Source of the DNA: Micromonospora phaseoli
GTDB taxonomy: Bacteria; Actinomycetota; Actinomycetes; Mycobacteriales; Micromonosporaceae
Assembly (NCBI RefSeq): GCF_900109115.1
Contig: NZ_FNYV01000007.1
Span: 62,001 to 126,000 of the forward strand
Reading direction: 5' to 3'
Length of the DNA stretch: 64,000 nt
In this document: in pieces, positions 7,710 to 16,387 of the stretch
How the letters are laid out: the number at the start of each line of letters is the position of its first letter
Numbering within the stretch: position 1 is the stretch's first letter
Position numbers and translations under genes: made by a program
The notes under the pieces: generated by a model
Told to the model about the DNA's origin: nothing
The model's database searches: none
What the model saw: only the letters and a program-made list of their open reading frames with translations

Positions 7710-8771
7710 ATGTCTACCGACGGGAGGGACGTCACGGCCAGGAAGGCACGCGAGGACGAAAAGCGGACATCGGGCGGCGGCTCCGGACGTCCGCGCTGGC
7801 CCCGCGTACTGCTCGGCATCGGGCTGGCGGTGGTGCTGCTGGCCACCCTCGCCGTGGTCGGCCTGCGGGTGCTCGCCGACCGGTACGAGCGCACGATGAC
7901 CCGGGAGCAACTGCTCGACCCGAGCGCCCGCGCCGACCGTACCGATCTCGACGGCCCCCTCAACTACCTGCTCGTCGGCTCGGATCGGCGACCAGGTGAC
8001 AGCGGCGCACAGCAGCGCACCGACACCATCCTGATCGTGCACGTGCCGAAGGGACTGCGGGAGGGCTACCTGGTCTCCGTGCCGCGCGACCTGCTGGTCA
8101 CCATCCCGCCCCGCGGCGGCTATCCGGGCGGCGAGGACAGGGTCAACACCGCCTACGAGTACGGCGGCGGCGGTCAGTCCGGTGCGCAACTGCTCTCGGC
8201 CACCCTGACCCGACTCACCGGAATCCGTTTCGACGGTGCCGCCCTGGTCGACTTCGCCGGCCTCCGCAGCGTGATCGACCTGCTCGGCGGGGTGAACATG
8301 TGCGTACGGGACGAGGTGCGCTCGATCCACACCGACCGGGTCTTCCACCCCGGCTGCCAGCGGATGGACGGCGCGCAGGCGCTGGACTACGTACGCCAAC
8401 GCTACGACCTGCCCGGCGGCGACTACGACCGGCAGACCCATCAGCAGCAGTTGCTGGGGGCGATGCTCGAACGCGCCAGCGAGACCCGGCTGCGCGCCAA
8501 CCCCGTCCAGATCCACCGGCTCGTCGAGGCCGTCGGCGAGTCGCTGACCATGGACACCAACGGGGTGGCGGTGGAGGAACTGCTGCTCGCGCTGCACGGC
8601 CTGTCCACCGACGGGCTACGCGGCGTGCAGGTGCCGTCGTACCCGCAGACCATCGACCAGGTGTCCTACGTCCGGCTGGACAACGAGGGCGAGGACCTGT
8701 TCGCGGCGGTACGCGGCACCCGCATGCCGCAGTGGGCCGGGACCCATCCCCGCTGGGTCACCCAGATCTGA
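7710..8771 (+). CDS. LytR-CpsA-Psr (LCP) family protein 3
   Basis: The shortest of the three LCP paralogues (353 residues) has a short basic cytoplasmic tail (KRTSGGGSGRPRW), one membrane helix (about residues 33-55), then the LCP domain: LNYLLVGSDRR, RTDTILIVHVP, YLVSVPRDLLV, RVNTAYEYGG, DLLGGVNMCV, and DYDRQTHQQQ with the conserved Arg. The predicted product is a membrane-anchored phosphotransferase joining polyprenyl-pyrophosphate glycopolymers to peptidoglycan. TACCCT at 7688-7693 resembles the -10 of LCP gene 1. The ATG at 7710 has no clear Shine-Dalgarno. Confidence 0.9.
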   Translation: MSTDGRDVTARKAREDEKRTSGGGSGRPRWPRVLLGIGLAVVLLATLAVVGLRVLADRYERTMTREQLLDPSARADRTDLDGPLNYLLVGSDRRPGDSGAQQRTDTILIVHVPKGLREGYLVSVPRDLLVTIPPRGGYPGGEDRVNTAYEYGGGGQSGAQLLSATLTRLTGIRFDGAALVDFAGLRSVIDLLGGVNMCVRDEVRSIHTDRVFHPGCQRMDGAQALDYVRQRYDLPGGDYDRQTHQQQLLGAMLERASETRLRANPVQIHRLVEAVGESLTMDTNGVAVEELLLALHGLSTDGLRGVQVPSYPQTIDQVSYVRLDNEGEDLFAAVRGTRMPQWAGTHPRWVTQI

Positions 8772-8835
8772 CCCGCTCGGGAAGGCGATCCCACGACGCC
8801 GCCATCCGGTTGTCGGAAGCACCGCGACGAGGTTC

Positions 8836-8841
8836 TAGGCT
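8836..8841 (+). promoter_or_regulatory. -10 hexamer, leaderless rhodanese gene
   Basis: TAGGCT ends 8 nt before GTG 8850. The same hexamer with the same spacing to a GTG occurs before the DUF5926 gene at 12046. Confidence 0.55.
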
Positions 8842-8849
8842 TGGTACCC

Positions 8850-9185
8850 GTGTTCGGACCTCAGATACCCACCGTGACCATTTCCGAGATCACCGATGAG
8901 ACCTACCTGCTCGACGTCCGGGAGGACGACGAGTGGGCCGCCGGTCACGCGCCTGACGCGCACCACCTGCCGATGATGGAGCTGCCGGCCCGCCTCGCCG
9001 AGATACCGACCGACCGGGATGTCGCCGTCATCTGCCGATCCGGTGGCCGCTCGGCCCAGGTCGTCGCGTACCTCCTGCGCAACGGCTGGGAGCAGGTGCA
9101 CAACGTCGCCGGCGGAATGGGTGACTGGGACGCCGCCGGGCGACCGGTGATCGGCTCCGACGGGCAACCGGGCCAGGTCCTGTAG
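8850..9185 (+). CDS. Rhodanese-like sulfurtransferase domain protein
   Basis: This is a single-domain rhodanese of 111 residues. It has the family pattern YLLDVREDDEWAAGHAPDAHHLPM and the active-site loop CRSGGRSAQ with the persulfide-forming cysteine. Such proteins move sulfane sulfur or act in thiol redox pathways in the cytoplasm. GTG 8850 is chosen over TTG 8841 because it sits 8 nt after the TAGGCT -10. The next gene is 11 bp downstream, so they may be co-transcribed, although a glycerophosphodiesterase has no obvious link to sulfur transfer. Confidence 0.9.
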   Translation: MFGPQIPTVTISEITDETYLLDVREDDEWAAGHAPDAHHLPMMELPARLAEIPTDRDVAVICRSGGRSAQVVAYLLRNGWEQVHNVAGGMGDWDAAGRPVIGSDGQPGQVL

Positions 9186-9196
9186 GACCTACGGCG

Positions 9197-9988
9197 ATGG
9201 ACGGACCTCTCGTCTTCGCGCACCGAGGCGCGTCGTACGACCTACCGGAACACACCCTCGCCGCCTACCTTCGCGCCCTCGACGAGGGCGCCGACGGGCT
9301 GGAGTGTGACGTCCGGCTGACCCGCGACGGGCACCTCGTCTGCGTACACGACCGACGGCTCAACCGGACCAGCAACGGCCGCGGGCTGGTCAGTGCCCGC
9401 ACCCTGGCCGAGCTGGAGCAGCTGGACTTCGGCTCCTGGCATCCGGGCGGCACACCGGCCGACGGCGACGAGGTGCTCGACGACTCACACACTCGGCTGC
9501 TCACCCTCGAACGGCTGCTGGAGGCCGTACTCGCCGCCGGCCGGTCCGTCCGGCTGCTGGTGGAGACCAAACACCCGTCGCGGTACGCCGGTGACGTGGA
9601 GCGCAAGCTGGTCGACCTGCTGCGCCGGTACGACCTCGCCGAGCCGCGCCCCGGCGCTGCGGTACGGGTCACCGTGATGTCCTTCTCCGCGCTGGCCGTA
9701 CGCCGGATGCGGGCCCTGGCCCCGACGCTGCCGACGGTACTGCTGCTGGAGGTGCTGCCCCGGTGGCTGCGACTGGGCCGGTTGCCGTTCGGCGCCGGCA
9801 TCGCCGGCCCGGGCATCGCGCTGGTGCGGGCCCGCCCCACGCTGGTGCCGGCGCTGCGGGCGGCCGGCAACCAGGTCTACGTCTGGACCGTGAACGAGCC
9901 GGCCGACCTCGACCTCGTGCTGGCCGCCGGGGTGGACGGCGTGATCACCGACCGTCCGGCGCAGACACTGGCCCGGTTGGGTCGGTGA
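9197..9988 (+). CDS. Glycerophosphodiester phosphodiesterase
   Basis: The 263-residue TIM-barrel enzyme belongs to the GDPD family. It has the signature FAHRGASYDLPEHTLAAY with the catalytic histidine and glutamate, GLECDVRLTRDGHLVCVHD with the metal-binding Glu/Asp and second histidine, and the late VYVWTVNEPADLDLVL segment. It hydrolyses glycerophosphodiesters to glycerol-3-phosphate and an alcohol. There is no signal peptide, so it is cytoplasmic. It follows the rhodanese gene by 11 bp in the same direction. Length is normal for the short UgpQ-like form. Confidence 0.9.
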   Translation: MDGPLVFAHRGASYDLPEHTLAAYLRALDEGADGLECDVRLTRDGHLVCVHDRRLNRTSNGRGLVSARTLAELEQLDFGSWHPGGTPADGDEVLDDSHTRLLTLERLLEAVLAAGRSVRLLVETKHPSRYAGDVERKLVDLLRRYDLAEPRPGAAVRVTVMSFSALAVRRMRALAPTLPTVLLLEVLPRWLRLGRLPFGAGIAGPGIALVRARPTLVPALRAAGNQVYVWTVNEPADLDLVLAAGVDGVITDRPAQTLARLGR

Positions 9989-10037
9989 GACCGCTCGGGG
10001 GTGCCCGGAAACGCGGACGGCGGTGCACACTCGGGTC

Positions 10038-11495
10038 ATGCCGGACCGTACCGACTACTCGGCTCTCATCGCCGGGCACACCGCCGTCATCGAGATGATC
10101 AACTCTGGTGACGCGGGTCTGCCGGTCCTGAACCAGCTGCTCCGGGTGGCCCAACCGGCGCTCGGGGCCGCGGGGATGGCGTTCGTGGAGTTCGCACCCA
10201 GCGGCGGCCGGGTGATCGCCGCCACCGGTGCCGCCGAGTGGACCGTCGGCCGGCCACTGCCCGCCAACGACCCGGTCACCATCTGCCTGCTGGCCGGCCC
10301 CCGGGTGCAGTCCGTACGCACCGACGAGTTCACCAACCACCTCGCCACCGAACTGTCCGAACGTGGTCTGCGGCGGATGGTCGTCGGCCGGGCCGAGATC
10401 GGCGGTCACACCGTCGGCAGTCTGCACGCCCTGTACCTGGCCGGCGAAGAGGAGCCCAGCGCCGAGCAACGCGGGGTGGTCGGCTACCTCGGGTCCTGCA
10501 TCGCCCACATGTACGGCGACCAGAGCGGCCTGCCGGTGCACGGCGACGGCCCGGTGGTGGCAGCGCTCGCCGACGGACTGGCCGTGGTCGACCGGGACGC
10601 CCACGTCCGGCTCTGGAACCCGGCCGCCGCCGAGGTGACCGGACGCCCGTCTGCCGACGCGATCAACCAGCCGCTGCCGTTCCCGCTTCCACCGTCCGGG
10701 CAGGTCCTCGATCACCGACTACCGGACGGGCGCTGGCTGCGGATCACCTCCGGCGAGCTGCCCGGCCCCGGCACCCTTCGGGTGGTCACCTTCCGGGACA
10801 TCAGCGACCAGCAGCGGCACGACCACGAGCGAGACCTGTTCGTCGCGGTCACCAGCCACGAGCTGCGCACCCCGGTGACCGTCATCAAGGGGTACGCGGA
10901 CACCCTCACCGACCACTGGGAGTCGCTGAGCGAGCCCGACCGGCGACAGGCGGCCCGGGTCATCGGCCAACGAGCCAACGAGCTGGCCCGGCTGCTCGAC
11001 CGGCTGCTCTCCTCGGCGGCCGAACAGTGGCCGGGGGACGGGCCGCCCGTCCCGTTCGATCTGGCCGGGACGCTGCGGGCTGCGGTCGCCGAACTGCCCA
11101 CGGAGCTGCGCCGCCGAACCACCCTCCAGCTGCCGGCCGAGCTGCCCAGGCCGGTCGGACACCGGCAGAGCCTGGCCACCGTGCTGACCGAGTTGGTCAC
11201 CAACGCCGGCAAGTACTCCCAGCCCGACTCAGAGATCGACATCAGCGCGGGCGCGGACGGCCAGACCGTCTGCTTCCGGGTCAGCGACCGTGGCATCGGA
11301 GTGCGCCCGGAGCACGTCGAACGGGCCTTCGACCGGTTCTGGCAGGGTGACTCCGGCGACCGGCGCCGCTATCCCGGTACGGGTCTCGGCCTCTTTCTCG
11401 TCCGCCGGATCGTTGAACAGCAGAATGGCTGGGTATTCCTCCGACCGAGGACAGGCGGCGGTACGGTCGCTGAGGTACGGCTGCCCCGCAGATGA
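10038..11495 (+). CDS. PAS-domain sensor histidine kinase
   Basis: The 485-residue soluble kinase has an N-terminal GAF-like region (about 1-165), a PAS domain (about 170-265, LADGLAVVDRDAHVRLWNPAA), a HisKA dimerisation helix with phospho-acceptor His in SHELRTPVTVIKGYADTL, and an HATPase domain with N-box LTELVTNAGKYSQP, G1 VSDRGIGV and G2 GTGLGLFLVRRIV. No transmembrane segment is present, so it senses an intracellular signal. ATG 10038 is chosen as the start; GTG 10023 in the same frame is possible. No response regulator is adjacent, so it is an orphan kinase. The RsbW-like ATPase downstream (34 bp) may act in the same pathway. Confidence 0.9.
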   Translation: MPDRTDYSALIAGHTAVIEMINSGDAGLPVLNQLLRVAQPALGAAGMAFVEFAPSGGRVIAATGAAEWTVGRPLPANDPVTICLLAGPRVQSVRTDEFTNHLATELSERGLRRMVVGRAEIGGHTVGSLHALYLAGEEEPSAEQRGVVGYLGSCIAHMYGDQSGLPVHGDGPVVAALADGLAVVDRDAHVRLWNPAAAEVTGRPSADAINQPLPFPLPPSGQVLDHRLPDGRWLRITSGELPGPGTLRVVTFRDISDQQRHDHERDLFVAVTSHELRTPVTVIKGYADTLTDHWESLSEPDRRQAARVIGQRANELARLLDRLLSSAAEQWPGDGPPVPFDLAGTLRAAVAELPTELRRRTTLQLPAELPRPVGHRQSLATVLTELVTNAGKYSQPDSEIDISAGADGQTVCFRVSDRGIGVRPEHVERAFDRFWQGDSGDRRRYPGTGLGLFLVRRIVEQQNGWVFLRPRTGGGTVAEVRLPRR

Positions 11496-11529
11496 CGGTG
11501 GGGATCACGGGGGCGGAAGAGGGGCGCAG

Positions 11530-11976
11530 GTGGCGACGGGAGCGGTCGAACGGGCGTGGTGCGTGGTGGTTCCGCATCATGCCAGCGGCGCGCGGGTGGC
11601 CCGGCGCCGGCTCGCCGCCGAACTGGGCGACGCCGTCTCCCCGGCGGTGCTGGCGGATCTGGTGGCGGTCCTGGCCGAGTTGGTGGGCAACGCCGTCCGC
11701 CATGCCGATCCGCTGCCGGGTGGGGTGGTCCGGGTCGCCTGGCGACTGCGGACGACGCCCGACGGGGCGCAGATCCGGCTTCAGGTCACCGATGGTGGCG
11801 CCGCCGGTGGCCCACTCATCCGCCCGGCGGACACCGACGCGGCCGACGGCCGTGGCCTGCACATCGTCTCCGGCCTGGCCAGCCGCTGGGGCGTGGACCG
11901 GGACGGTCTCGGCCAGAGTGTGTGGGCCGACTTCGACCCGGTCCCGGAGCGGCCGGGCCTGGTGACGACCGGCTGA
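11530..11976 (+). CDS. RsbW-like ATP-binding protein (HATPase_c_2)
   Basis: This small ATPase domain (148 residues) of the anti-sigma/serine-kinase type has N-box LAELVGNAVRHADP, a reduced G1 TDGGAAGG and G2 GRGLHIVSGLASRWGV. Proteins of this type in actinomycetes bind sigma factors or anti-sigma antagonists. GTG 11530 is supported by GAGGGG a few bases upstream. The same frame continues upstream but overlaps the kinase gene. Placement immediately after a soluble histidine kinase suggests co-transcription. Partner proteins are not in the window. Confidence 0.8.
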   Translation: MATGAVERAWCVVVPHHASGARVARRRLAAELGDAVSPAVLADLVAVLAELVGNAVRHADPLPGGVVRVAWRLRTTPDGAQIRLQVTDGGAAGGPLIRPADTDAADGRGLHIVSGLASRWGVDRDGLGQSVWADFDPVPERPGLVTTG

Positions 11977-12045
11977 GTCGGCACCCACCCGGCTCGTTGC
12001 CCGCGGCAGGTGCGGGTCCTGCCCCCACCGTCCTGCCGGGGCCTC

Positions 12046-12051
12046 TAGGCT
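12046..12051 (+). promoter_or_regulatory. -10 hexamer, leaderless DUF5926 gene
   Basis: TAGGCT ends 8 nt before GTG 12060; no ribosome-binding site is present. Confidence 0.55.
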
Positions 12052-12059
12052 GTCTCGCC

Positions 12060-12944
12060 GTGAGCAAGCGTCGAAAGAATCAGCGGGCCGCCGCACCGAC
12101 AGGTAAACGGGAGAAGGTCCGGGACGTCTTCGTCCCGCGTCCCTTCGAGGGGCTGACCGACGAGCCCGAGTGGATCGCGCTGCGGGAGCTGGTGCCCGCC
12201 GCGTCCGCGCCGCTGCGGCTCACTCCGGCACTGGTCGACGAGTACGGCGACCGGCCGATCACGTTGGCGACCGTGCTGCCGATGGCGGCCCCCGCGATGA
12301 GCCGGGAGGACGGGCACATCCTGGTCGGACTGCAGCGCCACCAGCAGTCCGGTGACGTCTCGCGCGACCTGGCCGAGTCGCTGCTCTGCGCACTGCGGAC
12401 CGCCGCTGGCGCGCCGGTTGCGGTGCCACCGTTGCCCGGCCCCGGGCCCCGGCTGCAGGACATCCTGGTCGACGGTCCGCTGGAGATCACGCTGCACGAG
12501 GGCTTCGAGTTCTGGCTGGTTCCGGCCGCCGCCGAGGACCCGACCGTGCAGGCGTCCCTGGAGCGGGCCAACGCGGCGATCTATCCCACCGTGCGACTGG
12601 CTGCCGCACGAGCCGCGTACTGGTGCCGGGTGCCGGAGAAGGCACACGTCCGCTGGGTGCTGCCGGAGGCCGAGGAGGCCGCGCTGGACGCGCTGGCCCG
12701 GCTCGGCGCGGCCGGCTCGCTGGCCCTCGGCGAGGGGACGAAGTTCGCCGGCATGTTCCGCGCCCACGGGCGGCTGGTGCCGGTCTGGGACCTGCCCGAG
12801 GACGCCCCGGCCGGCGACTGGGAGCACCCGGTGGCCGACTTCGCCAAGCGCTACGCCGAGGCCCTGACGGAGACGGGCCCGCTCGATGCCGCGGCCCGGC
12901 GATCCCGGCAGGGGCTGCTCGGCCGTCAGCTAACCCTGCGCTGA
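12060..12944 (+). CDS. DUF5926 family protein
   Basis: The 294-residue protein starts with a basic tail (SKRRKNQRAAAPTGKREK) followed by DVFVPRPFEGLTDEPEWIALRELVPAASAPL, which I recognise as the conserved beginning of DUF5926 in actinobacteria. Some relatives carry an N-terminal SEC-C zinc motif, which is absent here. The rest is soluble and globular. Function is unknown. GTG 12060 fits a leaderless start. It converges with the arginine deiminase gene across a repeat element. Confidence 0.75.
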   Translation: MSKRRKNQRAAAPTGKREKVRDVFVPRPFEGLTDEPEWIALRELVPAASAPLRLTPALVDEYGDRPITLATVLPMAAPAMSREDGHILVGLQRHQQSGDVSRDLAESLLCALRTAAGAPVAVPPLPGPGPRLQDILVDGPLEITLHEGFEFWLVPAAAEDPTVQASLERANAAIYPTVRLAAARAAYWCRVPEKAHVRWVLPEAEEAALDALARLGAAGSLALGEGTKFAGMFRAHGRLVPVWDLPEDAPAGDWEHPVADFAKRYAEALTETGPLDAAARRSRQGLLGRQLTLR

Positions 12945-12955
12945 TCCACCGGCTG

Positions 12956-13010
12956 GTGTTAAGAAGGGGCCCCTGCTCTACCCCAGGCGTTAACAAGGGG
13001 CCCTTCCTTA
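12956..13010 (+). repeat. Intergenic GTTAA/GGGGCCCC repeat, copy C
   Basis: The element lies between the convergent DUF5926 and arcA genes. Its terminal TTA (13008-13010) is the TAA stop codon of arcA on the minus strand, mirroring copy A. Internal palindromic GGGGCCCC blocks could make it a bidirectional terminator. Confidence 0.8.
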
Positions 13011-14207
13011 CTCCCGGAGCAGTGGGCAGGACATGCAGCGCGGTCCGCCCCGGCCCGAGCCCAGCTCGGAGCCGGCGATCGGGATGAGTTCGATGCCGGC
13101 CCGCTCCAACTGCGCGTTGGTCTCGACGTTGCGCTCGTAGCCGACGCAGAGTCGGGGTGCCAGCGCCAGGGTGTTGTTGCCGTCGTCCCACTGTTCGCGC
13201 TCGGCGGTCACCGGGTCGAGGCCGGTGTCGATCACCCGTAGCTGGTCCAGGTCCATCGCGTCGGCGGCCGCCCGCAGGAACGGTGCCGGGCCGTCCACCC
13301 GCGGGTCGTCGCCGTCCGTGCCGGCAATGACGGTGTACGCCGACAGCGTGCTGGCCACATTCGGGTACATCAGCACCGTGTCGACGTCGACCATCGTGCA
13401 GATGGTGTCCAGGTGCATGGTCGCCCGCTCCTGCGCGATCGGGACCACGAGGATGGTGTGTGCCAGCCCGGCCGCGAAGACCTGGCGAGCGAGCCGTTCG
13501 GCACCGGCGGGGGTCGTCCGCTCACCCACCCCCACGGCCAGCACCCCGGGGGCCAGCAGCAGCACGTCGCCGCCCTCCAGATGCTCCAGGCCCGGTCGGT
13601 ACACGAATTCGGTGCCGGCGAACCGCGGGTGGTGCCGGTAGATCGCGTCGGTCAGCGTGGTCTCCCGGCGTCGGGCGGGCATCGCCAGGCTCGTCACGCC
13701 CACCCGGTCCCCGATCCACAGTGACGAGTCGCGGGTGAACAACAGGTTCGGCAGCGGATCGACGATGAAGTCGTGGCGGTCCATCAGGGTGTAGACCAGA
13801 CCACCGCGCCGGTCCCGGCGCAGCCGCAACTCCTCGTGGGCCAGGCCGGCGACGAGGACGCCGGCGAGGGCGGCCGGGTCGAGGTACGTCAGGTGCGCGG
13901 CGACCCGGCCGCGCAGGGTGTCGCCGAGCCGGGGCGAGTCGAGCACCTGTTCGGTGAGTTCGGCCCGGGCGTCCGCCACGGCCAGCACCTCGGTGAGCAG
14001 GTCGGTCAGGTAGAGCACCTCTACGCCGCGCTCGCGAAGCACTCCGGCGAAGGCGTCGTGCTCCTCCTGTGCTCGGCCCACCCAGGGGATGGCGTCGAAC
14101 AGCAGCGAGTCGTTGTTGCGTGGGGTGAGCCGGGCGAGTTCCGGCCCCGGCCGGTGCAACAGCACGGTGCCGAGCCGGCCGACCTCACTGTCCACGTGGT
14201 GGCTCAC
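13008..14207 (-). CDS. arcA: Arginine deiminase
   Basis: The 399-residue enzyme hydrolyses arginine to citrulline and ammonia in the cytoplasm. Diagnostic segments are VLLHRPGPELARLTP near the N-terminus, LLFTRDSSLWIGD, LEGGDVLLL, MHLDTICTMVD with the catalytic histidine, and the C-terminal catalytic cysteine in GGPRCMSCPLLRE. GTG at 14207 is chosen because it begins the family-typical N-terminus and follows a TACGCT -10 by 6 nt; the frame extends to 14273 without similarity. No arcB or arcC neighbours are present, so a full ADI energy pathway is not encoded here. Its stop codon belongs to repeat copy C. Confidence 0.95.
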   Translation of the reverse strand: MSHHVDSEVGRLGTVLLHRPGPELARLTPRNNDSLLFDAIPWVGRAQEEHDAFAGVLRERGVEVLYLTDLLTEVLAVADARAELTEQVLDSPRLGDTLRGRVAAHLTYLDPAALAGVLVAGLAHEELRLRRDRRGGLVYTLMDRHDFIVDPLPNLLFTRDSSLWIGDRVGVTSLAMPARRRETTLTDAIYRHHPRFAGTEFVYRPGLEHLEGGDVLLLAPGVLAVGVGERTTPAGAERLARQVFAAGLAHTILVVPIAQERATMHLDTICTMVDVDTVLMYPNVASTLSAYTVIAGTDGDDPRVDGPAPFLRAAADAMDLDQLRVIDTGLDPVTAEREQWDDGNNTLALAPRLCVGYERNVETNAQLERAGIELIPIAGSELGSGRGGPRCMSCPLLRE

Positions 14208-14213
14208 TCCCGC

Positions 14214-14219
14214 AGCGTA
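14214..14219 (-). promoter_or_regulatory. -10 hexamer of arcA
   Basis: Minus-strand TACGCT ends 6 nt before the GTG at 14207, a leaderless arrangement. Confidence 0.45.
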
Positions 14220-14370
14220 GGGCAGGGTTTGGCGGTATCCGGTAAAACAACCGTGGGTGAATATGGCATTCATCCACAGTCATTCCGGCGCTCCGGCTTG
14301 CCGACCACCGGGTCCGGCAACGTAGGGTAGTGAGAAAGTAACTTCGAGGGACCTTTTGCCGGAGGTCGCG

Positions 14371-15108
14371 ATGACTGTCTTCCCCGCTCGTCGAGCCGTA
14401 CCGTCTGCCCGGGCACTGCCGCCCGTGGCGGTGCCGCACCCCCGGGTCGAGGCGCCAGGGGTGGTCGCGGCCCCACGCCCGTCCCCGCTGGAGTGGGCCC
14501 GGCGCCGCCGGGCCGAGCGGGGCGCCCGACGCCTGGAGGCGGCAGGGGCGCGCGCGCTCGGCCAACTCGACCACCTCGGGCCGGCATGGCACGTGATCGA
14601 CTGGCCCCGCACCGACGCCGCCGACGCCCTGCTCGACGACGAGGACAATCGCGCCGGCTTCCTCGCCATCGGCCCGAGCGGACTCTTCGCGGTCACCATC
14701 GCCGACCACGGCCGGGCCCGCGTCCTGGTCGCCGGCGACGTGGTGCAGATCAACGGAAAGCGCCCGCCCTACGTGGCCGAGGCCCGCCGCGACGCCCGAC
14801 GGGCCAGCAAGGCGCTGACCGCCGCGGTCGGCCATCCGATCCCGGTGACGCCGGTGCTCACCTTCGTGGGTTCGGGGGTGATCAGCGTCTACGGGCTTCC
14901 CAAGGACTGCCTCATGGCGACCCACCGGGAGCTCGACCGGCTGCTCGTGGCGGCTGGCAACCGGATCAGCCCGACCACCGCCGAGAAGCTGTCCCGGGTG
15001 GCGCAGCACCCCGCCACCTGGACGAGCGGCGGTTACCCGCCAGCGGCGGACTACCGGTGGTATGAGGACGGCCGAATGGCCGCTGACAAGCCGGCCGGCC
15101 GGCGGTAA
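14371..15108 (+). CDS. NERD-like (nuclease-related) domain protein
   Basis: This is a soluble 245-residue protein. The central region AWHVIDWPRTDAADALLDDEDNRAGFLAIGPSGLFAVTI resembles the NERD fold (nuclease-related, beta-strand then DHxxxGPxGLFxV pattern) and is followed by VYGLPKDCLMATHRELDRLL. Whether it has nuclease activity is not known. ATG 14371 is chosen because GGAGG lies 6 nt upstream; the first 60 residues are proline- and arginine-rich. It is transcribed divergently from arcA. The gap between them holds only the two promoters and one TCATCCACA sequence (14270-14278) that differs from a DnaA box at one base. Confidence 0.6.
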   Translation: MTVFPARRAVPSARALPPVAVPHPRVEAPGVVAAPRPSPLEWARRRRAERGARRLEAAGARALGQLDHLGPAWHVIDWPRTDAADALLDDEDNRAGFLAIGPSGLFAVTIADHGRARVLVAGDVVQINGKRPPYVAEARRDARRASKALTAAVGHPIPVTPVLTFVGSGVISVYGLPKDCLMATHRELDRLLVAAGNRISPTTAEKLSRVAQHPATWTSGGYPPAADYRWYEDGRMAADKPAGRR

Positions 15109-15276
15109 CGTCTGCGGCGACGCCACGCGGCCGGGCACGGCTCAGCTCCGCCGGCCCCCGTGCCGTCGCCGACCGGGCACTGATCAACACCGACGGCCCC
15201 GGACGTCCAGCACGGTCGGCGGTCGCTGCCGCGACCGGCTAGCGTGGACGTACCGTCGGTGTGCATAGGAGGCTCG

Positions 15277-15735
15277 GTGGCCCACGTCGAACTCTCGCTC
15301 TCTGAAGTGTTCGTGCCCTCCGGGGAGACACCGACAGAGCAGGGGTGCGACAACATCGACCGGTGGTCGGCCACCGTCTCCAGCGCGGCCGAGCCCTGCC
15401 TGCTGATCGACGCCGAGACGCTGGTGATGGCCGTCTCTGCCGCCGGTTGCGAACTGCTCCGCCTCGGCGCGCCGGAGGACGTGATCGGGTTGCCGCTGCT
15501 CGATGGTGGGCTGCGGCTGCTGGACTTCACCGCCTACCGGGGTGAGCTGGCCGAGCCCGAGATCGACAAGATTCCGCCGCTGTTGGCGCTCTCCTCCGGC
15601 CGCCTGGCCCGTGGGCTGCTGCGGATCGAGGCGGCGGCGGAGGGAACCACGGACGCGACCGTCGACGCCATCTCCACCCCGGTGCTCGCCAACGGTGAGG
15701 TCGCCGGCTCGCTCACCTTCTTCTCCGAGGTCTGA
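15277..15735 (+). CDS. PAS-domain-like regulatory protein
   Basis: The 152-residue protein has one PAS-like domain: ATVSSAAEPCLLIDAETLVMAVSAAG then CELLRLG and the later TPVLANGEVAGSLTFFSEV. There is no output domain, so it may act as a sensor partner or adaptor. GTG 15277 follows a strong AGGAGG (15267-15272) at 4 nt, and a TACCGT -10-like hexamer lies at 15251. Its stop TGA directly abuts the next gene's likely start. The ligand is unknown. Confidence 0.65.
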   Translation: MAHVELSLSEVFVPSGETPTEQGCDNIDRWSATVSSAAEPCLLIDAETLVMAVSAAGCELLRLGAPEDVIGLPLLDGGLRLLDFTAYRGELAEPEIDKIPPLLALSSGRLARGLLRIEAAAEGTTDATVDAISTPVLANGEVAGSLTFFSEV

Positions 15736-15736
15736 C

Positions 15737-16378
15737 CTGACGCCCATCCCACCCCGCCGCCCCGAAGCCCGACGGCGCTGCGATGCTGCCGGCCCTCGGC
15801 GGCTGGTCGCCGTCGTGACGCTGGTCGCGCTCCTGTCGGCCTGCGGCGAGCCTCCGGAGGTACGCGACGGTTCGCCGGGCCTGCCGACGCGGGCACCCAC
15901 GACGACGCCGAGCATGTCGGCCACCCCGACACCGCCGCCGGCCGGCGGGCTGCCCGGTCCCAACAGCCCCTCGGCCGATCCGGGCCTGGTCGCGGTCGCC
16001 TGCCCGGGCGACCCGTCGGCGCAGCGCATCATCAGCCTGGTTCGTGGCCGCGGTGGACTGCTCTCCCAGAATGCGAAGGTCAGCGCCCGCAGCGGCCCGC
16101 TCTGCGCCGCTGGATGGCAGTTCACCATCCTCGACGTGACCGGGTACGAACCGCTCCAGGTGGTCACCCGGAAACAGTCCGGGACCTTGCGCCTGGTCAC
16201 CGCCGGCACCGACGTCTGCACGGCCGAGGTTCGGGTGGCCGGCCCCGCCGGCATCCAGACGCTGGCCTGCGGCAGCGACGGTGCCCTACCGGTGCCGTCG
16301 TCGCCGACGCTCCCGACGCCGTTTGCCACGACACCGTCCCCCACGCCGTCCGGCTCGTCGCCGACGTCGAATGCGTAG
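15737..16378 (+). CDS. Secreted lipoprotein of unknown function
   Basis: The protein has an arginine-rich n-region, a hydrophobic stretch LVAVVTLVALLSA and a lipobox LLSAC, then a long Thr/Pro/Ser linker (TPTPPPAGGLPGPNSP). A globular part of about 90 residues with four cysteines follows, then another Ser/Pro tail. It should be anchored to the outer face of the membrane. No ATG or GTG lies before the signal helix; the likely start is CTG 15737, one base after the upstream stop, with GAGG 6 nt ahead. GTG 15813 would leave a signal peptide without basic residues. Its TAG stop is also the first half of the pheA -10 hexamer. Confidence 0.65.
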   Translation: MTPIPPRRPEARRRCDAAGPRRLVAVVTLVALLSACGEPPEVRDGSPGLPTRAPTTTPSMSATPTPPPAGGLPGPNSPSADPGLVAVACPGDPSAQRIISLVRGRGGLLSQNAKVSARSGPLCAAGWQFTILDVTGYEPLQVVTRKQSGTLRLVTAGTDVCTAEVRVAGPAGIQTLACGSDGALPVPSSPTLPTPFATTPSPTPSGSSPTSNA

Positions 16379-16381
16379 GCT
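16376..16381 (+). promoter_or_regulatory. -10 hexamer of pheA
   Basis: TAGGCT overlaps the TAG stop codon of the lipoprotein gene and ends 6 nt before ATG 16388. Confidence 0.5.
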
Positions 16382-16387
16382 GAGCGC

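Noticed and set aside
14270..14278. DnaA box between arcA and the NERD-like gene
   Set aside because: A lone TCATCCACA with one mismatch is expected by chance and has no partner site.
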